From: Streptomyces decoyicus
GTDB lineage: Bacteria > Actinomycetota > Actinomycetes > Streptomycetales > Streptomycetaceae
Length of the DNA stretch: 64,000 bases
Direction: 5' to 3'
Assembly (NCBI RefSeq): GCF_019880305.1
Contig: NZ_CP082301.1
Span: 5,828,001 to 5,892,000, forward strand
Shown here piece after piece: positions 23,865 through 31,432 of the stretch (position 1 is the stretch's first letter; each line of letters starts with the position of its first letter). Below the pieces are notes generated by a model. That model searched no databases and had not been told where the DNA came from. It saw nothing but the letters and a program-made list of their open reading frames with translations. The position numbers were made by a program, and so were the translations under genes.

Positions 23865-25034
23865 ATGGTTTACCTCGACCACGCCGCCACCACCCCGATG
23901 CTCCCGGAGGCGGTGCAGGCGATGACCGCCCAGCTGACCGTCACCGGCAATGCGTCCTCGCTGCACGCCGACGGCCGGCGGGCCCGGCGTACCGTCGAGG
24001 AGGCGCGCGAATCCCTCGCCGTCTCGCTCGGCGCACGCCCGAGCGAGATCGTCTTCACCGCGGGCGGCACCGAGGCCGACAACCTCGCCGTCAAGGGCCT
24101 GTACTGGTCGCGCCGGGCCGCCGACCCGGCCCGCACCCGCGTCCTGGCCAGCCCCGTCGAGCATCATGCGGTCCTCGACGCCGTGGAGTGGCTCGCCCAG
24201 CACGAAGGCGCCCGGGTCGAGTGGCTGCCGGTCGACACCTACGGCCGGGTGCCCGCCGAGGGACTGCGCGCGGCCATCGCCCGCAACCCCGCCGATGTCG
24301 CGCTCGCCACGGTCATGTGGGCCAACAACGAGATCGGCACCATCCAGCCGGTCCGTGAACTTGCCGAGGTGGCCAGGGAGTTCGGCATACCGCTGCACGC
24401 GGACGCGGTGCAGGCGTTCGGCCAGCTGGAGGTCGACTTCGCCGCCTCCGGGCTCGCCGCGATGACGGTCTCCGGCCACAAGATCGGCGGCCCGTACGGC
24501 ATCGGCGCGCTGCTGCTCGGCCGTGAGTACGCCCCGGTGCCGGTGCTGCACGGCGGCGGCCAGGAACGGCACGTACGCTCCGGCACCCTCGACACCCCCG
24601 CCATCGCCGCCTTCGCCGCCGCCGGCCGGCATGCCGCCGCCCACCGCGAGGACTTCGCCCGCGACATCGGCGCCCTGCGTGACGACCTGATCAAGGCGGT
24701 ACGCTCCGCGGCCCCCGACGCCGTCCTCGGCGGCGACCCGGACCCCGCGGGCCGTCTCCCCGCCAACGCCCACTTCTCCTTCCCCGGCTGCGAGGGCGAC
24801 TCCCTGCTGCTTCTCCTGGACGCCCAGGGCATCGCCTGCTCCACGGGCTCCGCCTGCACCGCCGGCGTCGCCCAGCCCAGCCATGTCCTGCTGGCCACCG
24901 GAATGTCCCCGGAGCTCGCCCGCGGCACCCTGCGGTTCTCGCTGGGCCACACCTCCACCACGGAGGACGTGGCGGCACTGGCCCAGGCCATCGGCCCGGT
25001 CGTGGAACGGGCGCGGAGCGCGGGCCTGAGCTAG
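23865..25034 (+). CDS. Cysteine desulfurase (NifS/IscS-like)
   Basis: 389 residues from ATG 23865 (MVYLDHAATTPM); the frame upstream is not coding. The PLP lysine K206 is in VSGHKIGGPYGIGAL and the persulfide-bearing Cys331 in ACSTGSACTAG; HAVLDAVEWL and MWANNEIGTIQPV are also family signatures. It removes sulfur from cysteine to give alanine and an enzyme persulfide. Two genes downstream lies mnmA, which needs a persulfide donor for tRNA 2-thiouridine, so a sulfur-relay role is likely. A 19-bp tandem duplication spans its stop. Confidence 0.94.
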   Translation: MVYLDHAATTPMLPEAVQAMTAQLTVTGNASSLHADGRRARRTVEEARESLAVSLGARPSEIVFTAGGTEADNLAVKGLYWSRRAADPARTRVLASPVEHHAVLDAVEWLAQHEGARVEWLPVDTYGRVPAEGLRAAIARNPADVALATVMWANNEIGTIQPVRELAEVAREFGIPLHADAVQAFGQLEVDFAASGLAAMTVSGHKIGGPYGIGALLLGREYAPVPVLHGGGQERHVRSGTLDTPAIAAFAAAGRHAAAHREDFARDIGALRDDLIKAVRSAAPDAVLGGDPDPAGRLPANAHFSFPGCEGDSLLLLLDAQGIACSTGSACTAGVAQPSHVLLATGMSPELARGTLRFSLGHTSTTEDVAALAQAIGPVVERARSAGLS

Positions 25035-25053
25035 GAGCGCGGGCCTGAGCTAG
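25016..25053 (+). repeat. 19-bp perfect tandem duplication across the desulfurase stop
   Basis: The same 19 bases (beginning GAGCGCGGGC, ending GAGCTAG) occur at 25016-25034 and 25035-25053. The first copy encodes the last residues and the TAG stop; the second duplicates them outside the gene. Recent slippage or repair is the simplest origin. Confidence 0.9.
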
Positions 25054-25065
25054 GGGCGTCTCCCC

Positions 25066-25794
25066 TCAGGGCCTGTCGCGAAGTGAGGTCTGGCGGGCTC
25101 GTACGGGCTCGCGCAGCTCGGCCCGTACGAGCCCCAGATACCGGTCCCAGTCCCAGTGCCGCCCCGGATCCGTGTGATCCGTCCCCGGCACCTCCACGTG
25201 CCCCACGATGTGCTCCCGGTCGGCCCGGAGGCCGTACCGCCGGCATATCGCGGCCGTCAGCCGTGCCGACGACGCGTACATGGCATCCGTGAACGACTCC
25301 GGGCGGTCCACGTACCCCTCGTGCTCGATCCCGACGCTCCGCTCGTTGTAGCCGCGGTTCCCCGCGTGGAACGCCACGTCCAGCTCGCGGATCATCTGGG
25401 CGATATGCCCGTCCTTGCGGACCACGTAATGAGCGGCGGCCTCGTGGTCCGGGTCCCGGAACACATCCAGCGCGGTCGCATAGCTGCCCTGGACGACATG
25501 GATGACCACCCGGTCGACCGCGTAATCCGCCGGCCGGTCCGCCCGCCGGTAGTTCTCCGGGGACGCCGAGACCCACTGCGCGCCCCGGAAATCCACCGCC
25601 CCCGCCGTACGAGGCTTCTCGTTCCCCGGCATCCGCCACCACCAGTGCGCCAGCTCACCCTGCGCGGCGAGCGCCCCGACCCCGGCGGTCACCGCCCCGC
25701 CGCCCCCGATCCACAACGCCCGCCGCCGCGTGATGCCGGGCGCGGCACCCTGGCCTGCGCCCCGTTCCCCGTCCCTCTTCCCCATGCGCTGCAT
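25066..25794 (-). CDS. Tat-exported N-acetylmuramoyl-L-alanine amidase (Amidase_2/PGRP fold)
   Basis: 242 residues from ATG 25794 (GAAAG upstream). A twin-arginine signal (TRRRALWIGGGGAVTAG) leads to a type-2 amidase domain. Zinc-ligand His residues lie in DRVVIHVVQGSY and near PGTDHTDPG, with AHYVVRKDGHIAQMI, VAFHAGNRGYNERSVGIEHEG and VGHVEVPG also present. It cleaves the lactyl-Ala bond of peptidoglycan, probably in wall turnover. The long frame continuing upstream is antisense to mnmA and not coding. It is divergent from mnmA with 45 bp between starts. Confidence 0.92.
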   Translation of the reverse strand: MQRMGKRDGERGAGQGAAPGITRRRALWIGGGGAVTAGVGALAAQGELAHWWWRMPGNEKPRTAGAVDFRGAQWVSASPENYRRADRPADYAVDRVVIHVVQGSYATALDVFRDPDHEAAAHYVVRKDGHIAQMIRELDVAFHAGNRGYNERSVGIEHEGYVDRPESFTDAMYASSARLTAAICRRYGLRADREHIVGHVEVPGTDHTDPGRHWDWDRYLGLVRAELREPVRARQTSLRDRP

Positions 25795-25839
25795 AACGCT
25801 TTCGGACCTGTCGGCGGTTCCGTCTACTCTGGACTGGCT

Positions 25840-26967
25840 ATGACTGATGACGCTCCCCGCCTCCGCGTACTCGCCGCCATGTCCGGTGGTGTCGACTCCG
25901 CCGTTGCCGCCGCCCGCGCCGCCGAGGCCGGCCATGACGTGACGGGCGTGCATCTCGCGCTCTCCGAGAATCCCAAGTCGTTCCGTACCGGTGCCCGCGG
26001 CTGCTGCACGATCGAGGATTCGCACGACGCCCGGCGCGCCGCCGACGTCATCGGCATCCCCTTCTACGTCTGGGATCTCGCCGAACGCTTCCGCGAGGAT
26101 GTCGTCGACGACTTCATCGCCGAGTACGAGGCCGGGCGCACCCCGAACCCCTGCCTGCGCTGCAACGAGAAGATCAAGTTCGCCGCGCTGCTGGACAAGG
26201 CCCTGGCGCTGGGCTTCGACGCGGTCTGCACGGGCCACTACGCCACGGTCGTCCTGCGCGAGGACGACACCCGCGAGCTGCACCGCGCCTCCGACATGGC
26301 CAAGGACCAGTCGTACGTCCTCGGCGTCCTCGACGACCGCCAGCTGGCGCACGCCATGTTCCCGCTCGGCGACACCCTCACCACCAAGGCGGAGATCCGC
26401 GAAGAGGCCGCCCGCCGCGGCCTGTTCGTCGCCAAGAAGCCGGACAGCCACGACATCTGCTTCATCGCCGACGGCGACACCCAGGGCTTCCTCGCCAAGC
26501 GGCTCGGCGCGGCCCCCGGCGACATCGTCGACGAGTCCGGCGCGGTCCTGGGCACCCACGAGGGCGCGTACGGCTTCACGATCGGCCAGCGCAAGGGCCT
26601 GCGCATCGGCCACCCTGCCTCCGACGGCAAGCCGCGCTACGTCCTCGACATCTCCCCGGTCGACAACACCGTCACGGTCGGCCCCGCCGATGCCCTCGAC
26701 GTCACGGCCCTGACCGCCATCCGCCCCCGCTGGTGCGGCCGCCCCCCGGCGGCGGGCCCCGCGACCTACACGGCCCAGCTCCGCGCCCACGGCGGCGAGA
26801 CCGAGGTCACGGCGGAGCTGCTGGACGGCGCCGAGCTCCAGGTGACGTTCACGGAGCCGGTCCGTGGCGTCGCCCCCGGCCAGGCGATCGTGCTGTACGA
26901 CGGCAGCCGGGTGGTCGGCTCGGCGACCATCGCCTCTACGGAGCGGCGGGTGCGGGCGGGGGCGTAG
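25840..26967 (+). CDS. mnmA: tRNA-specific 2-thiouridylase
   Basis: 375 residues from ATG 25840. The PP-loop reads AAMSGGVDSAVAA; the catalytic cysteines are in TPNPCLRCNEKIKF and DSHDICFIADGD; further signatures are CTGHYATVV, MAKDQSYVLGVL and FTIGQRKGL. It activates U34 of Lys/Glu/Gln tRNAs and inserts sulfur passed from a cysteine desulfurase (candidate at 23865). The last 32 bp overlap the convergent DUF3515-like gene, so no terminator can lie between them. Confidence 0.96.
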   Translation: MTDDAPRLRVLAAMSGGVDSAVAAARAAEAGHDVTGVHLALSENPKSFRTGARGCCTIEDSHDARRAADVIGIPFYVWDLAERFREDVVDDFIAEYEAGRTPNPCLRCNEKIKFAALLDKALALGFDAVCTGHYATVVLREDDTRELHRASDMAKDQSYVLGVLDDRQLAHAMFPLGDTLTTKAEIREEAARRGLFVAKKPDSHDICFIADGDTQGFLAKRLGAAPGDIVDESGAVLGTHEGAYGFTIGQRKGLRIGHPASDGKPRYVLDISPVDNTVTVGPADALDVTALTAIRPRWCGRPPAAGPATYTAQLRAHGGETEVTAELLDGAELQVTFTEPVRGVAPGQAIVLYDGSRVVGSATIASTERRVRAGA

Positions 26968-27457
26968 GAACGTCGCTCCGGCCGATGCACTTGTGGCCCT
27001 GGTGGAGGGGCTTGACGAGGCGGCTCAGGTCGACCAGGGCCGCGTCAGGGGCTGCGTGGCGGGTGTCGATGCGTACTTCGACGGCAGGGGCCCGGCCGTA
27101 GGTGATCAGGAGCTTGCTGTCGTCGTCCTGGGAGGCGCGCCAGACCCGGTCCACGCCGTCGACCTGGGCGCAGGGGTCGTTGGTGGGCAGGGGCGCGGCC
27201 AGGCCGCAGCGGACGATGACCGCGCCGTCTCCCCATACGGCGGCGCCTTTCACGTCGGTGGGAGTCCGGTCCGCGCCGGCGACCTCGTCGGGGTAGGCGG
27301 TGGTGAGGCGGGTACATGCGCCGGACTCGGCGCGAGGTGCGGCTTCGAGGCCGAAGGCGGGGGAGGCGAAGCCTTCGTGGGCTAGGAGAGAGGCTGCGGC
27401 GACGGTGACGGCGGCGGCGCCGACGACGAGGGCGGTGCGCCGGGTGGGGCGGGGCAT
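26936..27457 (-). CDS. Exported DUF3515-like protein
   Basis: 173 residues. An N-terminal signal or anchor (RRTALVVGAAAVTVAAASLLA) precedes a domain with CTRLTTAYPDEVAG, GAAVWGDGAVIVRCGL, DPCAQVDGVDRVW and LLITYGRAPAVEVRIDT. This is the DUF3515 pattern of WG, RCG and ITYGRxPAVEV. The three cysteines could form a disulfide. It overlaps the 3' end of mnmA by 32 bp in opposite orientation. Function unknown. A 29-bp dyad sits 35 bp upstream of its start, shared with the gene at 28763. Confidence 0.72.
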   Translation of the reverse strand: MPRPTRRTALVVGAAAVTVAAASLLAHEGFASPAFGLEAAPRAESGACTRLTTAYPDEVAGADRTPTDVKGAAVWGDGAVIVRCGLAAPLPTNDPCAQVDGVDRVWRASQDDDSKLLITYGRAPAVEVRIDTRHAAPDAALVDLSRLVKPLHQGHKCIGRSDVPTPPPAPAAP

Positions 27458-27491
27458 GGTGAGAGGCCTTGGTTCCTTGTGGGCGGGGTGA

Positions 27492-27520
27492 TGTCCAAGT
27501 GGGCAGCGCCCGAAGGGGCA
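27492..27520. promoter_or_regulatory. 29-bp nested dyad, copy 1
   Basis: Outer arm TGTCC (27492-27496) faces GGGCA (27516-27520), and inner arms GGGC (27501-27504) and GCCC (27508-27511) surround a 3-bp centre. It lies 35 bp upstream of the DUF3515-like start. A second copy of the same design is at 28800-28828. A shared operator is the likely meaning. Confidence 0.55.
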
Positions 27521-27644
27521 TCGCCCTCAGTGACGTCGCGAAGGAGGCGCGTTCGCGCTGACGCACGCCTCATCGTTCCGCGTCGGCTCGACAGTGTCTC
27601 TTCGGCCGTCTGCCCTTCGTCCCGTGCACACACCTGAGTGAGCG

Positions 27645-28250
27645 TCAGGAGCCGTGGCCCGCAGGGGCCGTACCGGCCTGAGCTGCCTTCACCAATGCGT
27701 CGATCTTGGCTTCGTCGAGTGGGCCGGAGGAGGCGGCAGCGACCTTCCCGCGAGGGTCGATGGCGAAGGTGAACGGGAGGCCCTGGGCGTTCAGGATGCC
27801 TTGGGGGAGCTTGAGGGCCTGCTTGCCGTCGGAGTCCACGAGGCTGGGGTAGCTCATGTGGAATTCACTGGCGAAAGCGCGGCCGTTGGCGGCCGAGTTG
27901 TCCTGGTCCAGGCCGAGCACGACGACCCCGCGCGACCGCAGCTTCTTGTGGGTCCTGACCAGGAGGGGGGTCTCCGCGCGGCAGGGCCCGCACCACGATG
28001 CCCAGCCGTTGACCAGGACAGCCTTGCCCTTGTAGGCGGACAGGCTCAGGGGTTTGCCGTCCAGGCCGCTGCCGGTGAAGCCGGGGGCCTGCGGCCGGTG
28101 GCGGGCCTCGATGGTCAGGACGCCGCCCTTGCCCTGGTGGTAGCCCTTGCGGGTGCCGGGGTCGTCGTGGGCGGCGATCATTCCGACGCCGAGGGCGACG
28201 ACCGTGAGCGCGGCCAGGGACAGGACGATGATCCGGGGCGGGGTTTTCAC
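27645..28250 (-). CDS. TlpA-like thiol:disulfide oxidoreductase, membrane-anchored or secreted
   Basis: 201 residues from GTG 28250 (GAGGA upstream). An N-terminal hydrophobic segment (IIVLSLAALTVVALGVGM) exports the thioredoxin fold. The active site reads NGWASWCGPCRAETPLL, with the cis-Pro region GLPFTFAIDPRGKV. The set of LSAYKGKAVLVNGWASWC and VLGLDQDN fits TlpA/ResA-type reductases. It may reduce or isomerise disulfides in neighbouring Cys-containing exported proteins or serve cytochrome c maturation; no ccs genes are adjacent. Confidence 0.9.
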   Translation of the reverse strand: MKTPPRIIVLSLAALTVVALGVGMIAAHDDPGTRKGYHQGKGGVLTIEARHRPQAPGFTGSGLDGKPLSLSAYKGKAVLVNGWASWCGPCRAETPLLVRTHKKLRSRGVVVLGLDQDNSAANGRAFASEFHMSYPSLVDSDGKQALKLPQGILNAQGLPFTFAIDPRGKVAAASSGPLDEAKIDALVKAAQAGTAPAGHGS

Positions 28251-28370
28251 GGGAAGTCCTCGGTGCAGTCTGCCGGTTGGGTCGCTTCAGGGTCTCAACT
28301 GCCCGGGGAAGGGGGGCGCGCGGGCCTCGGAGGCATGGGCGGCCGGGGCCCGCGCGCGGTCGTGGGGCCT

Positions 28371-28763
28371 TCAGTCGATGCCCCCGTAGGCCTTCTTCCC
28401 CTTCAGGCCGTAGTTGAGGACGAGGTAGTAGTCGCCCGCCGTGTACTTCTGGAAGGGCGCCGTGTACTCGGACCCGGTGTCCTTCCACTTGAACTGCTGG
28501 ACGAGCCTGTCGTTGCTGCCGCCCTTGCCGGGGACGACCTTGTAGGCGCGGGCGGTGAACGTGTGGTCGCCCTTGCCCTTGATGCCGAAGTGCAGAAACT
28601 TCTGGCCCGCCTTGACGTGGTGGGCCTTGGTGATGACTTGGGCGCGCGAGCCGTCGGTCTTCCAGGTGCCGTGCCAGGCAAAGGCGTCCGAGGCACCGGC
28701 GAGGGCGACGGTGCCGGCCATGGCGGTCGCTGCGGCAGTCTGGGCCATGCGGCGTTTGATCAT
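28371..28763 (-). CDS. Small secreted protein of unknown function
   Basis: 130 residues from ATG 28763, where a clear signal peptide begins (MIKRRMAQ..., cleavage after SDAFA). An upstream in-frame ATG would prepend an unlikely lead. The mature part is Lys/Gly-rich with alternating hydrophobic residues (FLHFGIKGKGDHTFTARAYK, YTAGDYYLVLNYGLKGKKAYGG), suggesting a beta-sandwich, and has no cysteine. I recognise no family. The 29-bp dyad copy 2 is 37 bp upstream of the start, matching copy 1 before the DUF3515-like gene. Confidence 0.7.
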   Translation of the reverse strand: MIKRRMAQTAAATAMAGTVALAGASDAFAWHGTWKTDGSRAQVITKAHHVKAGQKFLHFGIKGKGDHTFTARAYKVVPGKGGSNDRLVQQFKWKDTGSEYTAPFQKYTAGDYYLVLNYGLKGKKAYGGID

Positions 28764-29139
28764 GATCGAACTGTAGTGCGGCGAAACGTCGCCGCGGAAT
28801 GTCCGATGGGGCAGTGCCCGAAAGGACAATCAAGGATCTGACGGTGGTGAATAGGTGTTTGACACCGGGAAGTTCGCATGCGGAAGATGTGATCGCGGCC
28901 GATCGGTACGGGTTCGCCGCAGGGGCACCTGTGGGGGGTTTACCTTGCGCGCGGAGTTTCTCCCTTTGTGCGGTTCTCTTTGTCATTATCGCTGCCGTGG
29001 CGTGCTGTGAAAAAGAGCTGACTGGTGCCTGCGGGAGCGTCGCCAGGGTCTTTCGGTGCGGAAAGTATTCCGTGCGTACGAGCGCGGCGCACTCGACGCC
29101 GTTATCTCGCTGGTCATCGTTCTAGGAGAGGAAGATGCG
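28764..29139. other. Divergent intergenic region with dyad copy 2
   Basis: 376 bp between two divergent secreted-protein genes. It holds the dyad at 28800-28828. TTGACA at 28859-28864 with GAAGAT 18 bp on could be a plus-strand promoter, although it is 250 bp from the next gene. AT content is higher than in the core genes nearby. AGGAGAGGA at 29124-29132 is the ribosome site of the next gene. Confidence 0.45.
28800..28828. promoter_or_regulatory. 29-bp nested dyad, copy 2
   Basis: Perfect outer arms TGTCC (28800-28804) and GGACA (28824-28828) and perfect inner arms GGGC (28809-28812) and GCCC (28816-28819), centre AGT. Spacing is identical to copy 1 at 27492-27520, and most non-arm bases also agree (AG in the centre, GAA after GCCC). 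It lies 37 bp upstream of the secreted protein start at 28763. Confidence 0.58.
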
Positions 29140-29559
29140 TTGAAGCGTGAGTTGAAGTCCGTGGGCATGTCCCTGGGTGTGGCGGTCGCTGTACTGGCGC
29201 CGGTGGCCTCGCCGGCTTCTGCCACCCCGCACGCGGAGGTGTCCGCCGGGAAGCAGGTGACGGCGCAGCGTGCATGGGACTGCCACCGGAAGGGGTGGCT
29301 GTGCCTGTGGGACCGCCCCCACTACAAGTACCGGAAGTCCGCCTGGGAGGCGAAGGCGTTTTCGGATCTCAAGTGCGGCAAGGGCGCGTATTACCCCTAT
29401 GAGGGAACGAAGTCGCTTCCCCAGTCCGTGCGCAACCGGACGGGAAAGACCTGGTACGGGCTTAGCTCGCACAACAAGCGGATTGTCTCGGTGGGTAGCG
29501 GCTCTCGCAAGTCCAGCCTCTCGTCGTGGCGTTCCATCGAGAAGTGGTGCTGGAAGTAG
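29140..29559 (+). CDS. Secreted Cys-containing protein, peptidase-inhibitor I36-like
   Basis: 139 residues from TTG 29140, chosen because AGGAGAGGA lies 7 bp upstream; GTG 29161 or ATG 29167 are alternatives. The signal peptide (MSLGVAVAVLAPVASPASA) is followed by a short domain with four cysteines: WDCHRKGWLCLWDRPHYKY, then LKCGKG, and a terminal KWCWK. The C-x-x-x-G-x-x-C-L-W pattern resembles I36/beta-gamma-crystallin-like inhibitors of Streptomyces. A strong terminator follows. The rare TTG start may keep expression low. Confidence 0.72.
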   Translation: MKRELKSVGMSLGVAVAVLAPVASPASATPHAEVSAGKQVTAQRAWDCHRKGWLCLWDRPHYKYRKSAWEAKAFSDLKCGKGAYYPYEGTKSLPQSVRNRTGKTWYGLSSHNKRIVSVGSGSRKSSLSSWRSIEKWCWK

Positions 29560-29572
29560 GGAAATGCGAAAC

Positions 29573-29600
29573 GGCCCCGCCCGGTGTTCCGGGCGGGGCC
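29573..29600 (+). terminator. Hairpin terminator after the I36-like gene
   Basis: A perfect 12-bp stem, GGCCCCGCCCGG (29573-29584) and CCGGGCGGGGCC (29589-29600), with a TGTT loop, begins 13 bp after the stop. Confidence 0.88.
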
Positions 29601-29980
29601 ACTTCCGTGTCAAGAGGAGGGTTCCTTTTCCTCGGCGGGGCGGAAGATGTGGCCTTCGGGTAGCGGAGGCGGACGGTTGGGGGCGGGCGGATCTCTCGCT
29701 GCGGGCGCGGCCGGGAGGCCCCTCCGCATGATGAATGAACCGCCACATCCGAGCGTTCCGGGCCTTTCGTGACGCGGGTGGGCCTGCTCCCGTGGACGCG
29801 CGTTCCGCTTCCGCTCGCGGCGGCCGGCCGAAGCGCCGGCCCGAGGTGCTGCGCGGCGCCCGCAACTGACAAATGTCATGGGGAAGTGAGGACAGTCGAG
29901 ACTGTTGCCGCGCGTGGCCGTGCCCGAAGCTGAAGGCGTCGAGGAAGACGCTGTTCGGAGAGCACCTTGGGGGAGCCGCC
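29601..29980. other. Intergenic leader of the VC0807-type gene
   Basis: 380 bp without a convincing gene; short open frames here have poor codon bias. It contains a TGACA-AA-TGTCA palindrome (29867-29878) about 100 bp before GTG 29981. Confidence 0.45.
29867..29878. promoter_or_regulatory. TGACA-AA-TGTCA palindrome, response-regulator-like site
   Basis: A perfect dyad with 5-bp arms in the context CAACTGACAAATGTCATGGG. It resembles sites of LuxR/NarL-type regulators such as DesR. It sits upstream of the membrane-protein gene at 29981. Assignment is by resemblance only; no such regulator is adjacent. Confidence 0.45.
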
Positions 29981-30823
29981 GTGAACCGGAGCCGGAGCGA
30001 AAGCCGGAGCGAAAGCCGGATTGAGAGCCGGAGTGAGAGCGACAGTCGGAGACGGAGCAAACACCGGAGCCGGAAGCAGAGCCAGGGTGTCGCGGATGGC
30101 ACGGGCTCCCCTCCGCTGGCGCAGAGCCTGCTGCCGCTGGTCCTGGACGTGGGGATTCCCCTGGCGTCGTACTACATCCTCAGCGACGGGTTCGGGCTGA
30201 GCGAGGTCGCGGCGCTGGGCTGGAGCAGTGTGGTGCCGGCGTTGCGTACGGTCTGGGCCCTGGTGCGGCGCGCGGAGGTCAACGGCCTTGCGCTGCTGAT
30301 CCTCGTGGTCAATGTCGTGGGCCTGGCCCTGAGCACGATGACCGGCGATCCGCGGCTGATGCTCGCCAAGGACAGCGGGGTGAGCAGCATCGTCGGTATC
30401 GCGGTGATCGTTTCCGTGTTCATGGGGAAGCCCCTGATGACCGCCGGCCTCAAGCCGTTCGTGACGAAGGGGCTTGCGGCGAGGAGCGCCGCCTGGGACC
30501 GGCTGGCGGCCGGGTTCGCACCGTTCCGAAGGGCCGAGCGGAGGTTCTCGCTGATATGGGGGACCGTGCTGCTCGTCGAGTGTGTGGCGCGGGTGATCGG
30601 CGCCTACACCGTTCCGGTGCACACGATGGTCTGGCTGGGATCCGTGCTGATGGTGGTCGCCATCCTGCTGGCAATGGTCGTCGCGGGCGGCAGCTGCGCC
30701 GAACCCATGGCGAAGATGGTCCGGGCCGAGGCGGAGGCCGAGGCGGAGCGCGACGCCGGCGTCCGGGCGGGTGCAGCGGGAGCGGTTGGGGCCGCCCCCG
30801 TGCCGGCGGTGACGGGAAGCTGA
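29981..30823 (+). CDS. VC0807-type integral membrane protein with Arg/Ser-repeat N-terminus
   Basis: 280 residues from GTG 29981 (GGGGGAG upstream). Residues 2-35 are an imperfect SRSE-type repeat (RSRSESRSESRIESRSES), highly charged and presumably disordered. The rest has about six hydrophobic segments: LPLVLDVGIPLASYYILSDG, LALLILVVNVVGLALS, VGIAVIVSVFMGKPLM, and others to VLMVVAILLAMVVAGG. The VC0807-family call is based on PL-x-F-x-D-x-x-P-L-x-x-Y-like start and the KPLM region. Function unknown. Confidence 0.68.
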   Translation: MNRSRSESRSESRIESRSESDSRRRSKHRSRKQSQGVADGTGSPPLAQSLLPLVLDVGIPLASYYILSDGFGLSEVAALGWSSVVPALRTVWALVRRAEVNGLALLILVVNVVGLALSTMTGDPRLMLAKDSGVSSIVGIAVIVSVFMGKPLMTAGLKPFVTKGLAARSAAWDRLAAGFAPFRRAERRFSLIWGTVLLVECVARVIGAYTVPVHTMVWLGSVLMVVAILLAMVVAGGSCAEPMAKMVRAEAEAEAERDAGVRAGAAGAVGAAPVPAVTGS

Positions 30824-31432
30824 GGGGCCCAGGGGCCGAGGCGTCCTGGGGCCAAGTCCTGTCCGGCAAAACCGAGGGGCCGGGCGGGCCGGGACCAGCC
30901 GCATCACGGGGGTGGGCTGGTCCCGGCCGGTCCTGTGGCACCAGCTGTCATCCACGGCATCGGCATCGGCCTCGGAAACAGCTCGTGATGGAAATGACGG
31001 CATCGTCCACCGGTCGGCGTTTGTGGAGGGGGTGATGAGCGGGGCGCCCGGGGGCCATGAGGTGCGGGAAGGTGTCCGCCGGTCAACTGTGAGGTGTCGC
31101 ACAGCGCCCGCCGGGAAGGGGAGCGTGCGGTGCGGTGAGTGGTGCCAGAGGGGCGGTGTCGAGGCGCTGACCTGCGGACATGAGGTGGGGGAGGGGCGCG
31201 CCGGGGACGTCGGCGGCTTGGCGGAATTGCGTACGGGAACGCCGTGTCGCGCATCCCACAGTCGATCGGCGGGGTGCCGCCCATAAGGTCGGCAACGCGA
31301 CGGGACGTCAAAGGTTGCCGGGTCGAAGAATGGTGACGATAAGGACTCACAAGGAGTTGTTGCACTTGTGAGGGCTCGTCAGGGTCCGGACCACAGACGG
31401 CCTTTTCCGCGGCCACGAAGGGAACGGAAGTC
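30824..31432. other. Intergenic region upstream of gdhA
   Basis: 609 bp. Open frames at 30912-31286 and 31180-31371 have neither the G/C third-position bias nor a protein-like composition, so I see no gene. The last 120 bp hold the inverted repeat at 31346-31372 and the gdhA ribosome site (GGGAACGGA at 31419-31427). Confidence 0.5.
31346..31372. promoter_or_regulatory. CTCACAAG inverted repeat upstream of gdhA
   Basis: Perfect 8-bp arms CTCACAAG (31346-31353) and CTTGTGAG (31365-31372), 11-bp spacer, centred about 74 bp before the gdhA ATG. The spacing suits a dimeric regulator on one DNA face or a short RNA hairpin. It is the strongest dyad near the promoter. Confidence 0.5.

Noticed and set aside
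25795..26790. Long N-terminal extension of the amidase
   Set aside because: It runs antisense through mnmA; the Tat signal begins right after ATG 25794.
30912..31286. 124-codon open frame upstream of gdhA
   Set aside because: No codon bias, no ribosome site and no protein-like composition.
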